From Falciphora oryzae (lineage: Eukaryota > Ascomycota > Sordariomycetes > Magnaporthales > Magnaporthaceae), in contig JNVV01000076.1 in the NCBI GenBank assembly GCA_000733355.1, forward strand, positions 62,001 to 126,000: 64,000 bases of DNA, written 5' to 3'. Shown piece by piece: positions 23,975 through 35,640 of the stretch (position 1 is the stretch's first letter; every line of letters begins with the position of its first letter). Below the pieces are notes generated by a model. That model saw only the letters and a list, made by a program, of their open reading frames with translations, was not told the DNA's origin and made no database searches. A program made the position numbers and the translations under genes.

Positions 23975-26258
23975 CTACTCTTCACCCTCCTCCTCGTCAG
24001 CCACTGCCATCTCGGCAGCACGAGGCTGGGGCGGCACCGCCGGAGGCGCGCTGGCGGGAAGCAGCAGCTGAGGTGAGGCGGGCACCCGGGGGCCGTCAGC
24101 GGTAGTGCCGCCGTCTGTGTCGTCGTCGTCCCCCGTGTTCTGGTCTACAGGCTCGTCCTGGTAAAGACTAGGCACGACGGGGCGCTCAAAGGCCAGGCCG
24201 TCCAGCTCGCGGCAGAGCGCGCGCGCCGAGCGGGCGTAGTGACCGCTGCTGCCCAAGAAGTCGGTCGGCAGCACACGCCTCTGCCTCTTGCTGGGGCGCG
24301 GGCCGTGGTAAGGCGCGGACAGCGGCAGCGTGGCGGGCGCGCAGGTCTCGACGGTTCCGTGCCAGTAGGCCCCGAACGTGGTCTCTGGCCGGAAGAGGTC
24401 GGTCGTGTCGAACGTGTGCCTCACGCCGGCGAAGTAAGGGTGGGATCGCAAGAGGATCCGCGGCGGCGGGCGCTTGCTGGGGTCGAGGCGCATCATCTGG
24501 CAGAGCAGGTCCAGGAGCTGGGGAGTTTGGGGATCCAGCTACTTGTCGACTACCAGTCGTCCCCAGGCTCTGCTCAGCCGCGAGGAGATGCGATCCATAC
24601 ACAGATCGTGGTCGCGCTTTCTCTTGGCTGCGTCGATGGCGGTGGTGCCGAAGGTCTGGGCGGGGAGGACGCCGACGGGCCACTGCTGCGGCGGCATGCC
24701 CCAAGCGCTACGGCCCTCTGGAGCTGGCTTGCCAGGTCGATGGCTACCTGCGGCGTCCCGATGGCCCTGCGCACCTTATCGACGGGCCACTTGTCCCATA
24801 TGGTGCTTGTGTGGAGTTGGTGGGCCTGGTCGGTCAGTTGAGTGCTCTCTGTGTCCATCAAGGGGCTAGATGCTTACAATTGCGCCTAGTGCCCACATAT
24901 CCGATGCCATGGTCGGGGGCGTCCCATGCTTCCCTTGCGAGAGTTGGAAGAGGCAGACCTCCGGGGGCCGGAAGCTCATGGGGGCAAGACGCTGGCCCGC
25001 GACGGGAGGCCTGTTACTGCCAGGCCATGGGGTGACGCCAGTAATTGGCCGGACTAGGTATTGGAGGATCAGATGTTAGTGAAAAACGGCCGATAGTGGT
25101 GATGGAGAGATGGCACTTACGGTTCTGGAAGCCGATCATCTTCAGATCGAGCTTGGCCGAGTCCTGGGGGCCGCCGGGGGCACAGGCGGCCAGGAAGGCT
25201 CCCAGGGAAATGCTGCCGCACACGACCCTGGGCACCCTCAGGGAGTAGTGGCGCCAGAGGTCGGGCCTTCCAGCCACTATGTGGTGCTGGACGGGCCCGA
25301 CATGGCGCCTAAGCTGCTCCCTGGTCCGGCCCTGGATTCCCGGCACAGCGATGCCAAACGTGCCGGTGTGGATGTCTGGCAACCAAACTAGGTTAGCAGC
25401 CATCCCGCCAGATTTCCCGTCCACCTGGCCTGGAGCCCCTTTAACCCGTCCTTCCACAGAAGCACCCACCGGTATGGACCAGCCCGCGCTCGTGCAAAAA
25501 GTGCACGGCCCCGAGCGCCTGGCCGACGAGCCTCGGCGCGGCCCCGCAGACCGGCGACGAGATCGGCGCGCCGTCGTCCAGGGGCAGGTACGGCTCCAGG
25601 ACGAGGCAGGCGTGGGTGCCGTTGGGCCCGTCGATGACGAAGCTGTCGAGCAGCTTGACGACGTGCCCGTACCCACACTGCCCGCCCTGCCCGGAGCCGT
25701 GCACCCACCCCTGGAAGCCGGCCTCGGTCTCGTCGCCGTCGCCGAAGATCTTCAAGGTGACGAATTTGCTGTTGTGGTGCGCAATTTGGCGGCAAGCGCC
25801 TTGCATGGTCAGCCTGGAATCTCTTCACATAGGTATGTCATAGAGGGCTTGGTGCCGGGCCCAGAAAAGAAGAAATTCTGTGGAACTCGCTTTGCGTGCT
25901 TGTCGTAGGCTAACTAGGCCGTTGACCAGCCCTGCCGCGCCAGCTTGTAGAGGACTTGGTATCTCGGGCTTCTCTTCTGGGGGCAGAGTATTTGCTGCGG
26001 GAGCTCGTCGCCAGGGGCGACGGGGTGTAGGCCGCCGGGCTTGTACATGTACAGCTCGGCCTTTTCGGCCTCGCCGCCGCCGTTGAGCCAGATATTGGGA
26101 TCGGGCTGTGGGGGACTTGGGCGAGCTGGGTCTTCCACGCTTGTGACGGGAGCCGCCGGAGCTGGCTGGCCTGGTGGCCAGGGTACTGTCTGGGGATTCG
26201 GGAAGAGGCGGACGTATCCGGGCTCGCTCATCTCGCTGCCGGGGGCCCCAGGGTCCAT
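23975..26258 (-). pseudogene. Decayed SRPK-like Ser/Thr protein kinase gene
   Basis: A multi-exon kinase gene can be traced on the minus strand, starting MDPGAPGSEMSEPGY at 26258. The N-lobe reads YKPGGLHPVAPGDELPQ...RYQVLYKLARQGWSTA and is cut by TAG at 25916-25914, exactly where related kinases have the Trp of STVWLA; reading continues LAYDKHA. Later exons give FVTLKIFGDG, HVVKLLDSFVIDG, LGAVHFLHERGLVHT spliced to DIHTGTFGIAVPG, then KMIGFQN spliced to LRPITGVTP, and MSFRPPEVCLF...DMWALGAI. A second in-frame TAG is at 24541-24539, and frames change near 24700 between LASQLQRAVALGA and MPPQQWPVG. The C-terminal part (LDPSKRPPPRILLRSHPYF) is open to its stop at 23975. The glycine loop has lost its glycines, the HxDxxxxN Asn is Thr and DFG reads GFQ, so loss of function looks old. 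Confidence 0.75.
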
Positions 26259-29200
26259 ATTGACGCGTCTAGCGGCTAGAAGGGGGTTGACGAGGTGATT
26301 TGGGAGATTGGACCTGACGATGGAAGTGTATCGATATTGCAATCCTAATGATGGATCTGTATCCTTGGGCAAGGAGATCCTGAGGACAACTAAGGGGCGG
26401 GCGTATCCTTGGATGGATTCTAACGATAAAGCGACCTGGATATGGATCTAGACCGGAAGAGAGGCTTTGCCGAGAAGGTGTAGACAGACGGGGCTTTGGT
26501 CGAAATAAAAATGAGTTTAATGATGCTGGCACCAACGAGGCATGGCCGGAGCGTGTCTGGAGTGTTGATCCGGTGGCTTGCCCGTCTATCGCGAATGGAG
26601 AGGGTTCGTGATGTACCGGGACGGTTTCAACCCCCGAACAGATGTAGACGCAAACTTTTGAGCCGAAATAAGGATATGTAAAGATGGGCGTCGAGGCTGG
26701 GTGGTGCTAGATACGAGGAGACGGTGATATTGATGTTGTTGGTGGAAGTGACCAGCAGGAGGGTGCCTTCGAAAGCAGCCCAGGCGTGCTTTCCGTTTTT
26801 ATCTTCTTTCAACCGGGGTCGTTTTCGAAGCCGGAGGAATAATAGGTGTACGGCATGGCAGGCATTCACCCTTCCCAGTTACCAAGACGGTCTACGCATT
26901 TGCGTCTATACCATCCACCACCTTTGGAGAATGTGCTAAGATCCATTGGCAAAATTTGCAGCATGTTACCACGCGGATTTCTCGAGATTCCCGTGGGCAT
27001 ACAGAGGTATCGAGTGAGCTCTTTGACGAGGCGGCTCTATACGCTGAGCGTCACAATTCCCTCCCCTTGTCCCAAACCGATTTCACGTGCCGCACTCATG
27101 GAACCCCGGGAGAGTCAAGTTCCCAGAGGAAACGAAACAGCAGAAAAATACTGGGCTCCCGATATGCCTATTCATATCACACTTGCACCGGGTTGCATGG
27201 TAGAGACTCAGGCACAGGAATCGCTGCATTTCACAGGGCTCGACAGAGGACGGGGAGCCTAGAGTCGATCAACAACACCGGCAGCGACGGCAGTCAGCCC
27301 TGGGCCCGAGACGACTCGCAGGCGGCGCCTCGACTGGCGGGGCTGGTGTTTCGTTTCGACGGCGGTATAGTGGCAGGGCCGACTCCTGACTTGCGGCTGT
27401 GTCGGAGAATTGACTCGGCCGGATGCTGACCTCGACGGCAGGCAAAAAAGAATATCTCGAGGCACGCGCACACTTCGGAGATGGGCCGGCGTTGGCTGGG
27501 CAAACGTCGAGCAGCGCAGGGGGAGTCAGTCAGGTGACGTACGCGTTGGCGGCAATGAGTCAAAGACTCGGGCGTGTCAGCATCGGGTCAGCAAGTCCAG
27601 ATTGGGCTTCCGGTATGGTAGGCTTGCTGACTCTGGCGTTGTGTTGGCGACTCTGTTCCCGCGATGGATGCGACAAGCCACCGCCTCGAGCTGATAGAAT
27701 AGGAAGTCTTCTGTCTTCCATCTCACGGAGGCCCAACCGTTAGTCCAGCTGTCCGTGCAGCTGCCTTCGGATACGGTGGGCCGCGGACTCGGCCGGCGAG
27801 CGAGGGTTCAATGGGTGGGCCAGCGCAATTTGCCTGCGGCTGACGGGAGAGGGGCGGTGGAGCAGCCATTCTGTCCAACCAGACGCGCCCCGCGGACTCT
27901 CCGCCGGAGGGGACATTCGCTGGTCGCTGGGGAAGGAAGACATTCGATCCGTTGGTGGGAGCTGGTTCGGCCAATTGCGCGAAGAGGGCGCAGCGGTCTC
28001 GTAATATTTATGCTCCTGCTGGATGGGACAGCGCATCAAGAGCGACAATAGGAGCTGCATATTATGCATGAACTTCTTCTGTCGGGCGGATATCGATGTG
28101 CGATTGGAAGCGCCGTGGTTTGGGGCTGCCTGGCAGGCTGACGGCAGACAACTTGCACCCCCTTGTCCACTTTCTCGGCTTTTGCGCCATGGTGGTGGCC
28201 ATTCCGCGTAAGCGGCTCAGCGGGAATTACTAGCGCAAATTCGCCATCCGAGCCCGCAACGGCCGCCCTCGATCGAGTGGCGCTGCCCGAAATTGACCAT
28301 GATGGGCGCCTGGGCGGTTTTTACGTACTGCCTACGTGATTCTGACCACGTTGATCTCGTGACGAAGAAACGCCACAGAATAGAAGCCCCGCCTGGTCCG
28401 TGATTCGATAGGTGCACCCACCGCCACCGCGGAACTGATGCTATTTCCAACCCGATCTCAAGGGCCGAAGAAATTCTTAATCCTGTGGGGTATTTTGGAT
28501 CTCCTAAGTCCCATGCAGAACCTTATGCCAGGTTTCCATGTTTCCTGCCGTGCATCGATCATGCGTTGTGTTTTGCTATCTTATTCTTTTCCCCCTCGTG
28601 ATGCCGTCCGTTTTAGCGCCATTTTGATAACGTTCCATGATCTCGGTCGCGCAAAGACAAGAGTGGACCGCGACTCGGCGGCCCGAGAGGCAACCCTTGC
28701 CTGTTGTCTTGCTGATCCTGGTTTCCCTAGTGTGTGGGTCGTGCGACAACACACGGCTCCGCTGCAAGGGTTCAGCCACCCCACAGGGCGACTGCCTGGG
28801 AACCAATGAGATGGCGCGCTCCCCTGGCATCATCCCCTTTTCGAGCGTTTGCGACTGCCGCTAATGCCGCCAAGGCTGTGGTCTTGCCTGGTTCGGCAGG
28901 AGGCCCGTCTCAGTTTTTCATGGAGGGCCCGAATGGAGGCGGGCCAAGAAACCAATACTGTTCCTTTTTCTTTTCTGAGCTCACTCATCTCGTATCTGTA
29001 AAGTGCGTGGCCGTGAACAATAACAACAACGGCCTAATAAGATGACCGTTCTCGAGACGTTGACGGCTTGCTTGGCAGATCGTCACTTTCCATTGCGAGC
29101 GTGGGCTTAAACCATGGGCAGCCTTGCGACAGAGTGGGGAGTTATCGACATCGAACCCTCTGCGGCTGCCATTTCCAAACAAAGCACCCACTCTCCCCCG

Positions 29201-31150
29201 TCGCCAAGACTCGCAGCTGTCAAGCAAAACGCCAACCTGTGACGAGGCGGAGCCCGCAAGTGGGCGCAGTCCAGTGTCCCCTTTCCTCCTGTTTGGGGCA
29301 ATTGCGGCTCGAAGAAACATGGACAGCAAAAAGAACCAGAGAAAGAGAAAAGTTTGTGAGCACTGCCCTCCCAGGATCGCTCCCAGGATCGCTCCCAGGA
29401 TCGAGCTCGGTCGATGCGCGCATCGCCTGTCACGCGGCGACGTCGCTTGGCTCGACGCCCAAGCCACCTCCGCGGGGAGGGGGATGCCTCGGGGCGAGTC
29501 GTGCCCGGCGCGCTCGCTTGACGTTTCCAAACGCACAAAATCAAGGCCGCGATGGCGGCCGGCGGCTGATTCATGCCATTTGCCTTGATGTGCCCTGATG
29601 GAGGGTGGGCGTCGATGTCGGGTTCGGGCGGATCGACGATCGGCTGGTAGGTTTGCCGTACCTGCAGCGCCACACGGCTCCGACTTCCAATCCTACCTGT
29701 GGTCGACGCCGGGTGCCTGGCCGGCCAACATGATTGACTCCAGGCACATGCAGGCTGGAAAGGTGGCGGCGGCCGCTGCTGCTGGCCAGCCCGCGCGGAC
29801 CCAATCCCGCCCCGCGCCTGCAGGAAGGCTCGACTGCGTTGAGGCAGGAAGCTTTTCAAGATTGCGTGTGCGGGAGGCAGGCCCGGGCCCGACCACCGCT
29901 GCCCGCCGCCATTCCTGCCAAATTGGATTTTTTTGAGTTGGCGCCAGCCGCCCGCAGTGACGGCAGGATGATCTGCCCGGGCTTGGTGCCTGCCATGCCA
30001 ACGGGCAACCAGCAACAGCAACCGGCAACCAGGAACCGTGGAGGAGACAGCAGTGTTTTCTCCCCACCCTCTGCTTCCATGACCCGCAGCAGTCGTGCGA
30101 TCGACGCCCAGCAAAGTGACACCAGGATAAGCACCTGATGCCTCCAGCCCGCGTTGCTTTCGTGCTGCCTTTTTTGCCCGCCCCCTTGCTTTGTTTTTCC
30201 TTGTTTGCCGCCCTGTCTGGCCAGCCTTTCTCCCGTTCGGGCATTCGCCGGCAATAACCCTCGCCATCACGTCTATCCACGGCGAGCCGCACCCTCTCGC
30301 GCGCGGAGCCAGGCACCAGGGCCCGCGGTGACCCGCCCTGGGAAACGGAGAAGCCTCCTGCCCTGCCAAGCCCACCCAGCATACCCACCCTCGTCCCAGT
30401 CCGGTCGTTTTTGACATGGCACACAAAACTGGCGAATCCACTCCGTCATGACAGGGCGCATTGCCTCCCGCTGCACCCTGGATCCCACCCAGCCCTGTCG
30501 GGCCTGCGAAATATGCAGACACACCTGTGTCAGCCCCCCGTTTCCGGTGAGGTCGGTGCCAGGAGTCAGGCGCGCCGACGAGCAGGAGGAGGGTTGGAGC
30601 GGCCGCCGTCTCGCGCGGAGGCGTGGCCAGGAAGAGGAGCACGGCGCGCGAGGGGCCACTCTGCGGCTGGCCTGCGCATCCTCCATCATCCTGCGGACCC
30701 CTCGGCGGACACGACTCTCGCCAAGATAAAAATCCCCCCGGCGGCCCACACACAGCCCCTTGGGCCTGGCGATCCACCCGCCCACCTCGCCTTGACAACA
30801 AGCTCTCCCAAATTTCCCACCCCCCTGCCGCATCGATCTTGGCTCCCATCTTGGTGGCCTGGGCTTTTGGCTGTCATAACTCACCTATTTATCGCCTTTT
30901 CGCCGCGTTGGACGGCTTCTTGCTGTCGGGAGGATCCGTTTCCTTGTCATTCCTCTCTTTCTCTTTACTTACATATCTTCTTCTCGAGTCCCCTTCGACC
31001 GTGTCTGCCGTTGATACGACAGCACACCTCTAAACCACATTCGTTTCTGGTGATAGTTCTTGTCTGTCATTACATCCTCCCCGGAAGGATTTCATCTTGG
31101 ATAAACAGTATCCCTTTTTTTCAGCCTTTCCAAACATCACATCAGACAAA
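26259..31150. other. Gene-free 4.9-kb spacer
   Basis: The longest stretch without a recognised gene. It holds a 12-nt tandem repeat (CCAGGATCGCTC, about 2.7 copies) at 29371-29403. The last 1 kb, with a GATAAAAAT at about 30725 and a T/C-rich leader, is probably promoter of the chitin deacetylase gene. A long minus-strand frame at 29107-30849 is open but has no protein-like features. Confidence 0.45.
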
Positions 31151-32498
31151 ATGTCTTCCACCAGGTTACTATCTGTCTCTCTCCTGGCCGCCGTGGCCAT
31201 GGCTCACCCTCACATCATCGTCGAGACCCAGGGCTCCCTGGACCCGCGTGCCATGTCGGCTCGCCCCCGCTTCGGCAACCTGCCCTACGGCATGTCCCTC
31301 ACGTCGTGCAACAGGCCCGGCCTGATCGCGCTCACTTTCGACGACGGCCCAGGCCCCTTCACCGGACACGTGCTGGACCTTCTCGAGCAGGCCGGCAACC
31401 TCAAGGCCACCTTCTTCCTCAACGGCAAGAACGGCAACGGCGGCATCACTGTCCCCGAGCTCCAGCCCGTTGTTAAGCGCATGGTCGCGAGCGGCCACCA
31501 GGTTGGCAGCCACTCCTTCAGCCACGCCAACTTTGACGAGATCTCCGAGGATGAGCGCGTGCAGGAGCTTGTCAAGAACGAGGATGCGTTTGCCGCTGTC
31601 CTCGGCTTCGTCCCGACCTACTTCCGTCCCCCGTTCACCGCATGCGGCGCTGCCTGCCAGGCCACCGCCACCAAGCTGGCCTACCGTATTGTAGGTCCTT
31701 TTCTCACTTTCAATTACATGGTCCTGTTGAACGGTTTACTGACCTAGCCCCACACAGACCGACTACGACCTGGACACTAAGGACTTTGAGGGCGACTACA
31801 CTGCTGCTAAGAACAAGTTTTCCGCCGGTGTGTCGCAGAACCCCAAGTCGTGGATTTCGCTTGCGCACGACATCCACGAGCGCACCTCCAACGAGCTGGT
31901 CCCTTTCATGATTGAGCAGGCCAAGGCCAAGGGCTACCAGTTTGTCACCATGGGCGACTGCCTCGGCGACCCGGCCGAGAACTGGTACCGCGACCCCAAG
32001 AGCGGCCAGCCTTTCGGCAACGCCAAGCCCCCCATGCCCTCGCAGGCCAGCTCGGCTCCCGCTGCCAAGCCCAGCTCGTCGTCTGCCGCTGCCGCCAGGC
32101 CCAGCTCGACTTCGGCTCCCGCTGCCGCCAGGCCCAGCTCGACTTCGGCTCCCGCTGCCGCCAAGCCTAGCGGCAGCAGCAGCAGCAGCTCGGCCAGTGC
32201 TCGTCCTTCCTCTGCGGCCCGCTCCTCCACTACCCCCGCTAGCGGCGCTGCCACGCGCTCTTCGACTTCCGGTGCTGCCTCGGCGACCAACACTGCTAGC
32301 CGTGGTCCTGGCGGCGGCGCTGCTGTCCCGATCCTGTCCACCACCGGCACGTTCCCCAACGGCACCCGCCCTATCGCCACTGTCTCGCAGCCTCCCAAGT
32401 CAACGTCGACCCTCCCCATCAAGAACGGTGCGGGCCGCGCCATGGTCGCTGTCCAGACGATTGCCGGCGCCGCCCTGGCCATGGCCCTCCTGATCTAA
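31151..32498 (+). CDS. GPI-anchored polysaccharide (chitin) deacetylase
   Basis: Two exons, 31151-31690 and 31758-32498 (67-nt intron, phase 0); 426 aa. Residues 1-18 form a signal peptide (MSSTRLLSVSLLAAVAMA). The NodB-type CE4 domain has all five motifs: TFDDGPG (62-68, D64 catalytic base and D65 metal), HSFSH (121-125, metal-binding His), RPPFTACG, DYDLDTKD just after the intron, and LAHDIHE. A Ser/Ala/Pro-rich stalk follows, with an exact 33-nt tandem duplication near 32094-32160. The protein ends in a hydrophobic segment (MVAVQTIAGAALAMALLI) after NGAGRA, as expected for GPI attachment. Enzymes of this type convert chitin to chitosan in the wall, which helps infection structures avoid plant chitinases and chitin perception. 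The ATG sits 150 nt into a T/C-rich leader. Confidence 0.9.
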
Positions 32499-33665
32499 GG
32501 AGAGCGACCCGAGAAAGAACAAAAAAAATAAAAAATAAAAAACAGCAATTGCATCCAGCAAGCCGGCTTATCCTTCTCCCTACCTGAGAGCGGAGAGAAA
32601 GAAGATTACTAATAGCCGTGTCTGCCCTTCGGCTTGATACCAGCATCACTTCTTAATTTGTGCTCTCGGGATTATTCCGACGTACCACCTTTGTGGCACC
32701 CACACCCTTTTCCCGAGAAATCGGGCCACCTTACTCTTTTTATTCTCCCGGCTTGCTGGCCCATGATCTCTTTTTTATATCTTGTGTCGGCTGGAAAACC
32801 ATGTCGGAGGCTGGCGCGCTTGGCTTAAACCTGATACCCGGAATTGGAAAACAAGGGGACGGTTGGTTGGCGACGAGGGCTGTGGCGTGTCTAGAGCGCA
32901 ACCCCGATGGTGGGAATGCTCTGGAGCATAAAAGTCGAGCTGCTGGACACCTCTACGTGCTCCAGAAAGCATTTCTTTTTGTCAAACACTGCAACCCCCG
33001 GCGGAAGAAGCAGGAGATGTTGGGACGGAGAAACGGGCTATGCTTGCGCTTGAACGCGCGCGGCCTTGGGGTGTCTCCACGGACGGAACTACCGCGATAG
33101 TTCTTTTTCCTTGTTTGTTTTTGTTTTCCATGCAGATTCATTTGGACTGTATCAACAGAGCGATTGATGCTAATCGACGAATAGAGAATACGCTTCATCG
33201 TTGTAATGACTTGAACTCGTCTTTGTCGTTGCCGCGCTTTGTGTCCCTTTATGGTTCTTGATGATCTTCCAGACACGTTTTAGAATGTCGTCGATTCTGA
33301 GTTGATCCGTCGGGTTTGCAGTAAATCGTTTGGGCGAAAAATAACCCCGCATCAAAACAGGAACCACGGAAAGCAAGTTGTCGGGTGATTGTTGTCTGGA
33401 CGGGCGGGCGGGAGGCGGCAAAAGTCTCGGGTTTCATGCAAGCCAAGCATTCCAGTCCGTCGCACGCGGTGTTGACGTTGACGGCGGTAAGACTTGGATC
33501 AACCCGTGTAGAAGGTCGGTGTACTTTCTCTGTGGCAGAGCGGACAATGCCCAGGCGCTCGGCCTGCGTCGTTTGGATGATCGACCGGATCCGCTGAGCA
33601 GGCGTCCGTCATAATCGGCCAGCGGAAGCGATATTCACTACACGACGAAACCAACACAGCATCAC
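32499..33665. other. Convergent 3' spacer, no gene seen
   Basis: Tail-to-tail region between the chitin deacetylase and the crotonase-family gene. An A-rich 3'-UTR segment lies at 32520-32545. No further feature could be supported. Confidence 0.5.
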
Positions 33666-34724
33666 TCAACTCACCCACCCCGGGCTCCTCTTGCCCAGAA
33701 ACGCGGCCATGCCCTCCCTCGCGTCGGCTGACGCGGCGTGCACGGCCATGACCCTCCCCGCCCACCTCGCCGCTTCTTCGTAACCGTCGCCCTCGCCGCC
33801 GGCACCATCGCCGTGCAGCCCGACCTGCGTCCAAAACGCCCACTTGGCCAGCGCGGCCGGCTGCGCCGCGGCGTTTGCCAGCGTCTCGACCGTCTCGGCC
33901 ACGCGCGCCTCGAACGCTTCCGCACCGCCGGTAACCGTTTCTAGCGCGCCGGAAGACTGGGAGAGTTGTTCGGCGGACACGGACCCGGCGGTCAGTAGCA
34001 TGCGCAGGGCGGTGGCGCGCGGGATGCGGCGGGAAACGGCGGTCGCGGGGGATGTGCAGGGGAGGCCGAGGCGGGCGCCGGGGAGCTGGAACCTGGCGGC
34101 AGCTGTCGTGGAGTCTTGGCCACGCGCGATCAGCAGGTCGGCGCTCATGGCGAGCTGCATGCCTGCGGCGGTGGCGAGCCCCTCGACGGCGCAGACGACA
34201 GGGGCGGGGCTGCGCCGGATCAGGGACACGACCTCGGCGCAGAGGGAGAACGTGGCGCGGATTTGGGGGGTGGAGAGGGTGGAGAGTTCGTGGAGGTCGT
34301 GGCCGGAGCTGAAGACGGGGCTGTTGGGGATGCTGCTGCGCAGGACGAGGACGGAGGGGAGGGAGGGGCGGAGGCGGTGCCAGGTTGTTGGGTTGATGAG
34401 CCAGGTTAGGTCGCCGTCGTTGTCCTCTTTGGCGGTGGTGGCTGGCGGCGGCTGGTCTGGGTCGTCGTCGTCCTGCTCGGTGGCTGCTGGCCAGGGCTTG
34501 TGTGGGAGCCCGGCGGCGCGCTCGAGGGCGGGCAGGATGGAGGGGCGGAAGGGCGGGAGGAGGAGTGGGCGGCCTGTAAGCGGCGAAGCTAGGCTGCGAG
34601 CCAGCTGGTCGCGCATGTCCTGCAGCGTCGCGAGGCTGAGGGCATTGCGGCGAGATGGGTTGTTGATGAGGATGTAGGCTGCCTTGCCTGGCAGCTTGGG
34701 CAGGGCGTGCGCCGCTCGCTGCAT
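33666..34724 (-). CDS. Enoyl-CoA hydratase/isomerase (crotonase) family, ECHDC3-like
   Basis: Single exon as read, 352 aa from the ATG at 34724. Crotonase features are INNPSRRNALSLATLQDMRDQL at the N-terminus, FSSGHDLHEL (first oxyanion-hole segment), CAVEGLATAAGMQLAMSADLLIA (second oxyanion loop and core), and the C-terminal helices AKWAFWTQVGL to MAAFLGKRSPGW. A 50-residue Asp/Pro-rich insert separates the first two. This matches the ECHDC3-type mitochondrial proteins of unknown acyl-CoA substrate. The start is doubtful: the ATG is formed at the end of a 15-A run, and an upstream frame from about 34882 encodes a basic, Arg/Cys/Phe-rich leader resembling a mitochondrial presequence that ends PLLETSSE and would join this frame with one more A. 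The real gene may therefore start about 160 bp upstream. Confidence 0.85.
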   Translation of the reverse strand: MQRAAHALPKLPGKAAYILINNPSRRNALSLATLQDMRDQLARSLASPLTGRPLLLPPFRPSILPALERAAGLPHKPWPAATEQDDDDPDQPPPATTAKEDNDGDLTWLINPTTWHRLRPSLPSVLVLRSSIPNSPVFSSGHDLHELSTLSTPQIRATFSLCAEVVSLIRRSPAPVVCAVEGLATAAGMQLAMSADLLIARGQDSTTAAARFQLPGARLGLPCTSPATAVSRRIPRATALRMLLTAGSVSAEQLSQSSGALETVTGGAEAFEARVAETVETLANAAAQPAALAKWAFWTQVGLHGDGAGGEGDGYEEAARWAGRVMAVHAASADAREGMAAFLGKRSPGWVS

Positions 34725-35640
34725 TTTTTTTTTTTTTTAGTCTCGGATGATGTTTCTAGAAGGGGAGGGCGGGTAGTGGTGTTTACGCCTGCGAAAGTTC
34801 TGAATGTGAATTGAATGCACGTAATTGGTGCGCAGAAGCAGCACAAGCTCCTCGCTCCTTCACGACCCCTCAATTTCATCATGCATTCTCCCCTCATTCG
34901 GCCGACATCTTCCTCAAGTCATCTCAACCACCCAGGTGTTCTAGGTCCATAAAAAGGAGCTCTGCTAATCTGTTCCCCTTTGGCAAGCCTCGAGCAAATA
35001 TCGTCGGCCACGCGGCAGTGAGAGGCGGCATCATCCCGAGTCCCGAACTGCCAAGAGCCGGAAGACTGGGGTCTTTCTGGCTGGACTCGCATTGCATACG
35101 GGGACAGACGGTTAGATGTCGGTCAGGATATTTATAGCCAAGCCCCGGTGCGGCTAATTACATGGGAGCTAGGCCGGACCCGGTGGTGTGGTTAACATGT
35201 CTTAATAACTTGTCTGTATGGGGAATGCAACTGGACACGGGACTCTTCTTCCGGGTCCGGGTAAGATACCATGTGCCCGTATTCATCTCCAGCGCTGCAA
35301 CCCCGAGGGCTTCTCTCCGTCTCAGCAGAGGCGCCGAGACTATTATTCCTGCATGTTGATATTGCCGGACTCGTCACCGTGACTCTCGGCTACCACTAAA
35401 ATACCCTGGCCATCTGCATGCATGGTAGATGGACCACGACGAGCTGGAAGGAGGATCATGGCGGGACGTAACGTGAGGAACGACCTGGTTCATATAGTCC
35501 AGAAGACGCGCCGACTGCTACCCTTTCATGCCTCCTCGCATTTGCTAACACACACTATTAGGTGACTGTGGGTGGCACGCCTGTTGGGCTCGGTTTCCCT
35601 CGATCTAGGGATACCACGACACGGGCGTACAGTCTGCACA
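34725..35640. other. Divergent spacer between crotonase and beta-lactamase-like genes
   Basis: No separate gene seen. The first 160 bp may be coding for a mitochondrial leader of the crotonase gene (see that entry). The remainder is non-coding promoter sequence for both neighbours. Confidence 0.45.

Noticed and set aside
29371..29403. Tandem 12-nt repeat CCAGGATCGCTC
   Set aside because: Fewer than three copies in non-coding DNA; no sign of function.
29107..30849. 580-codon open frame on the minus strand upstream of the chitin deacetylase
   Set aside because: Composition is dominated by Gly, Arg, Ala, Trp and Pro without secondary-structure or family pattern, other frames over the same stretch are also long, and it overlaps the presumed promoter. 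It is probably a by-product of high GC.
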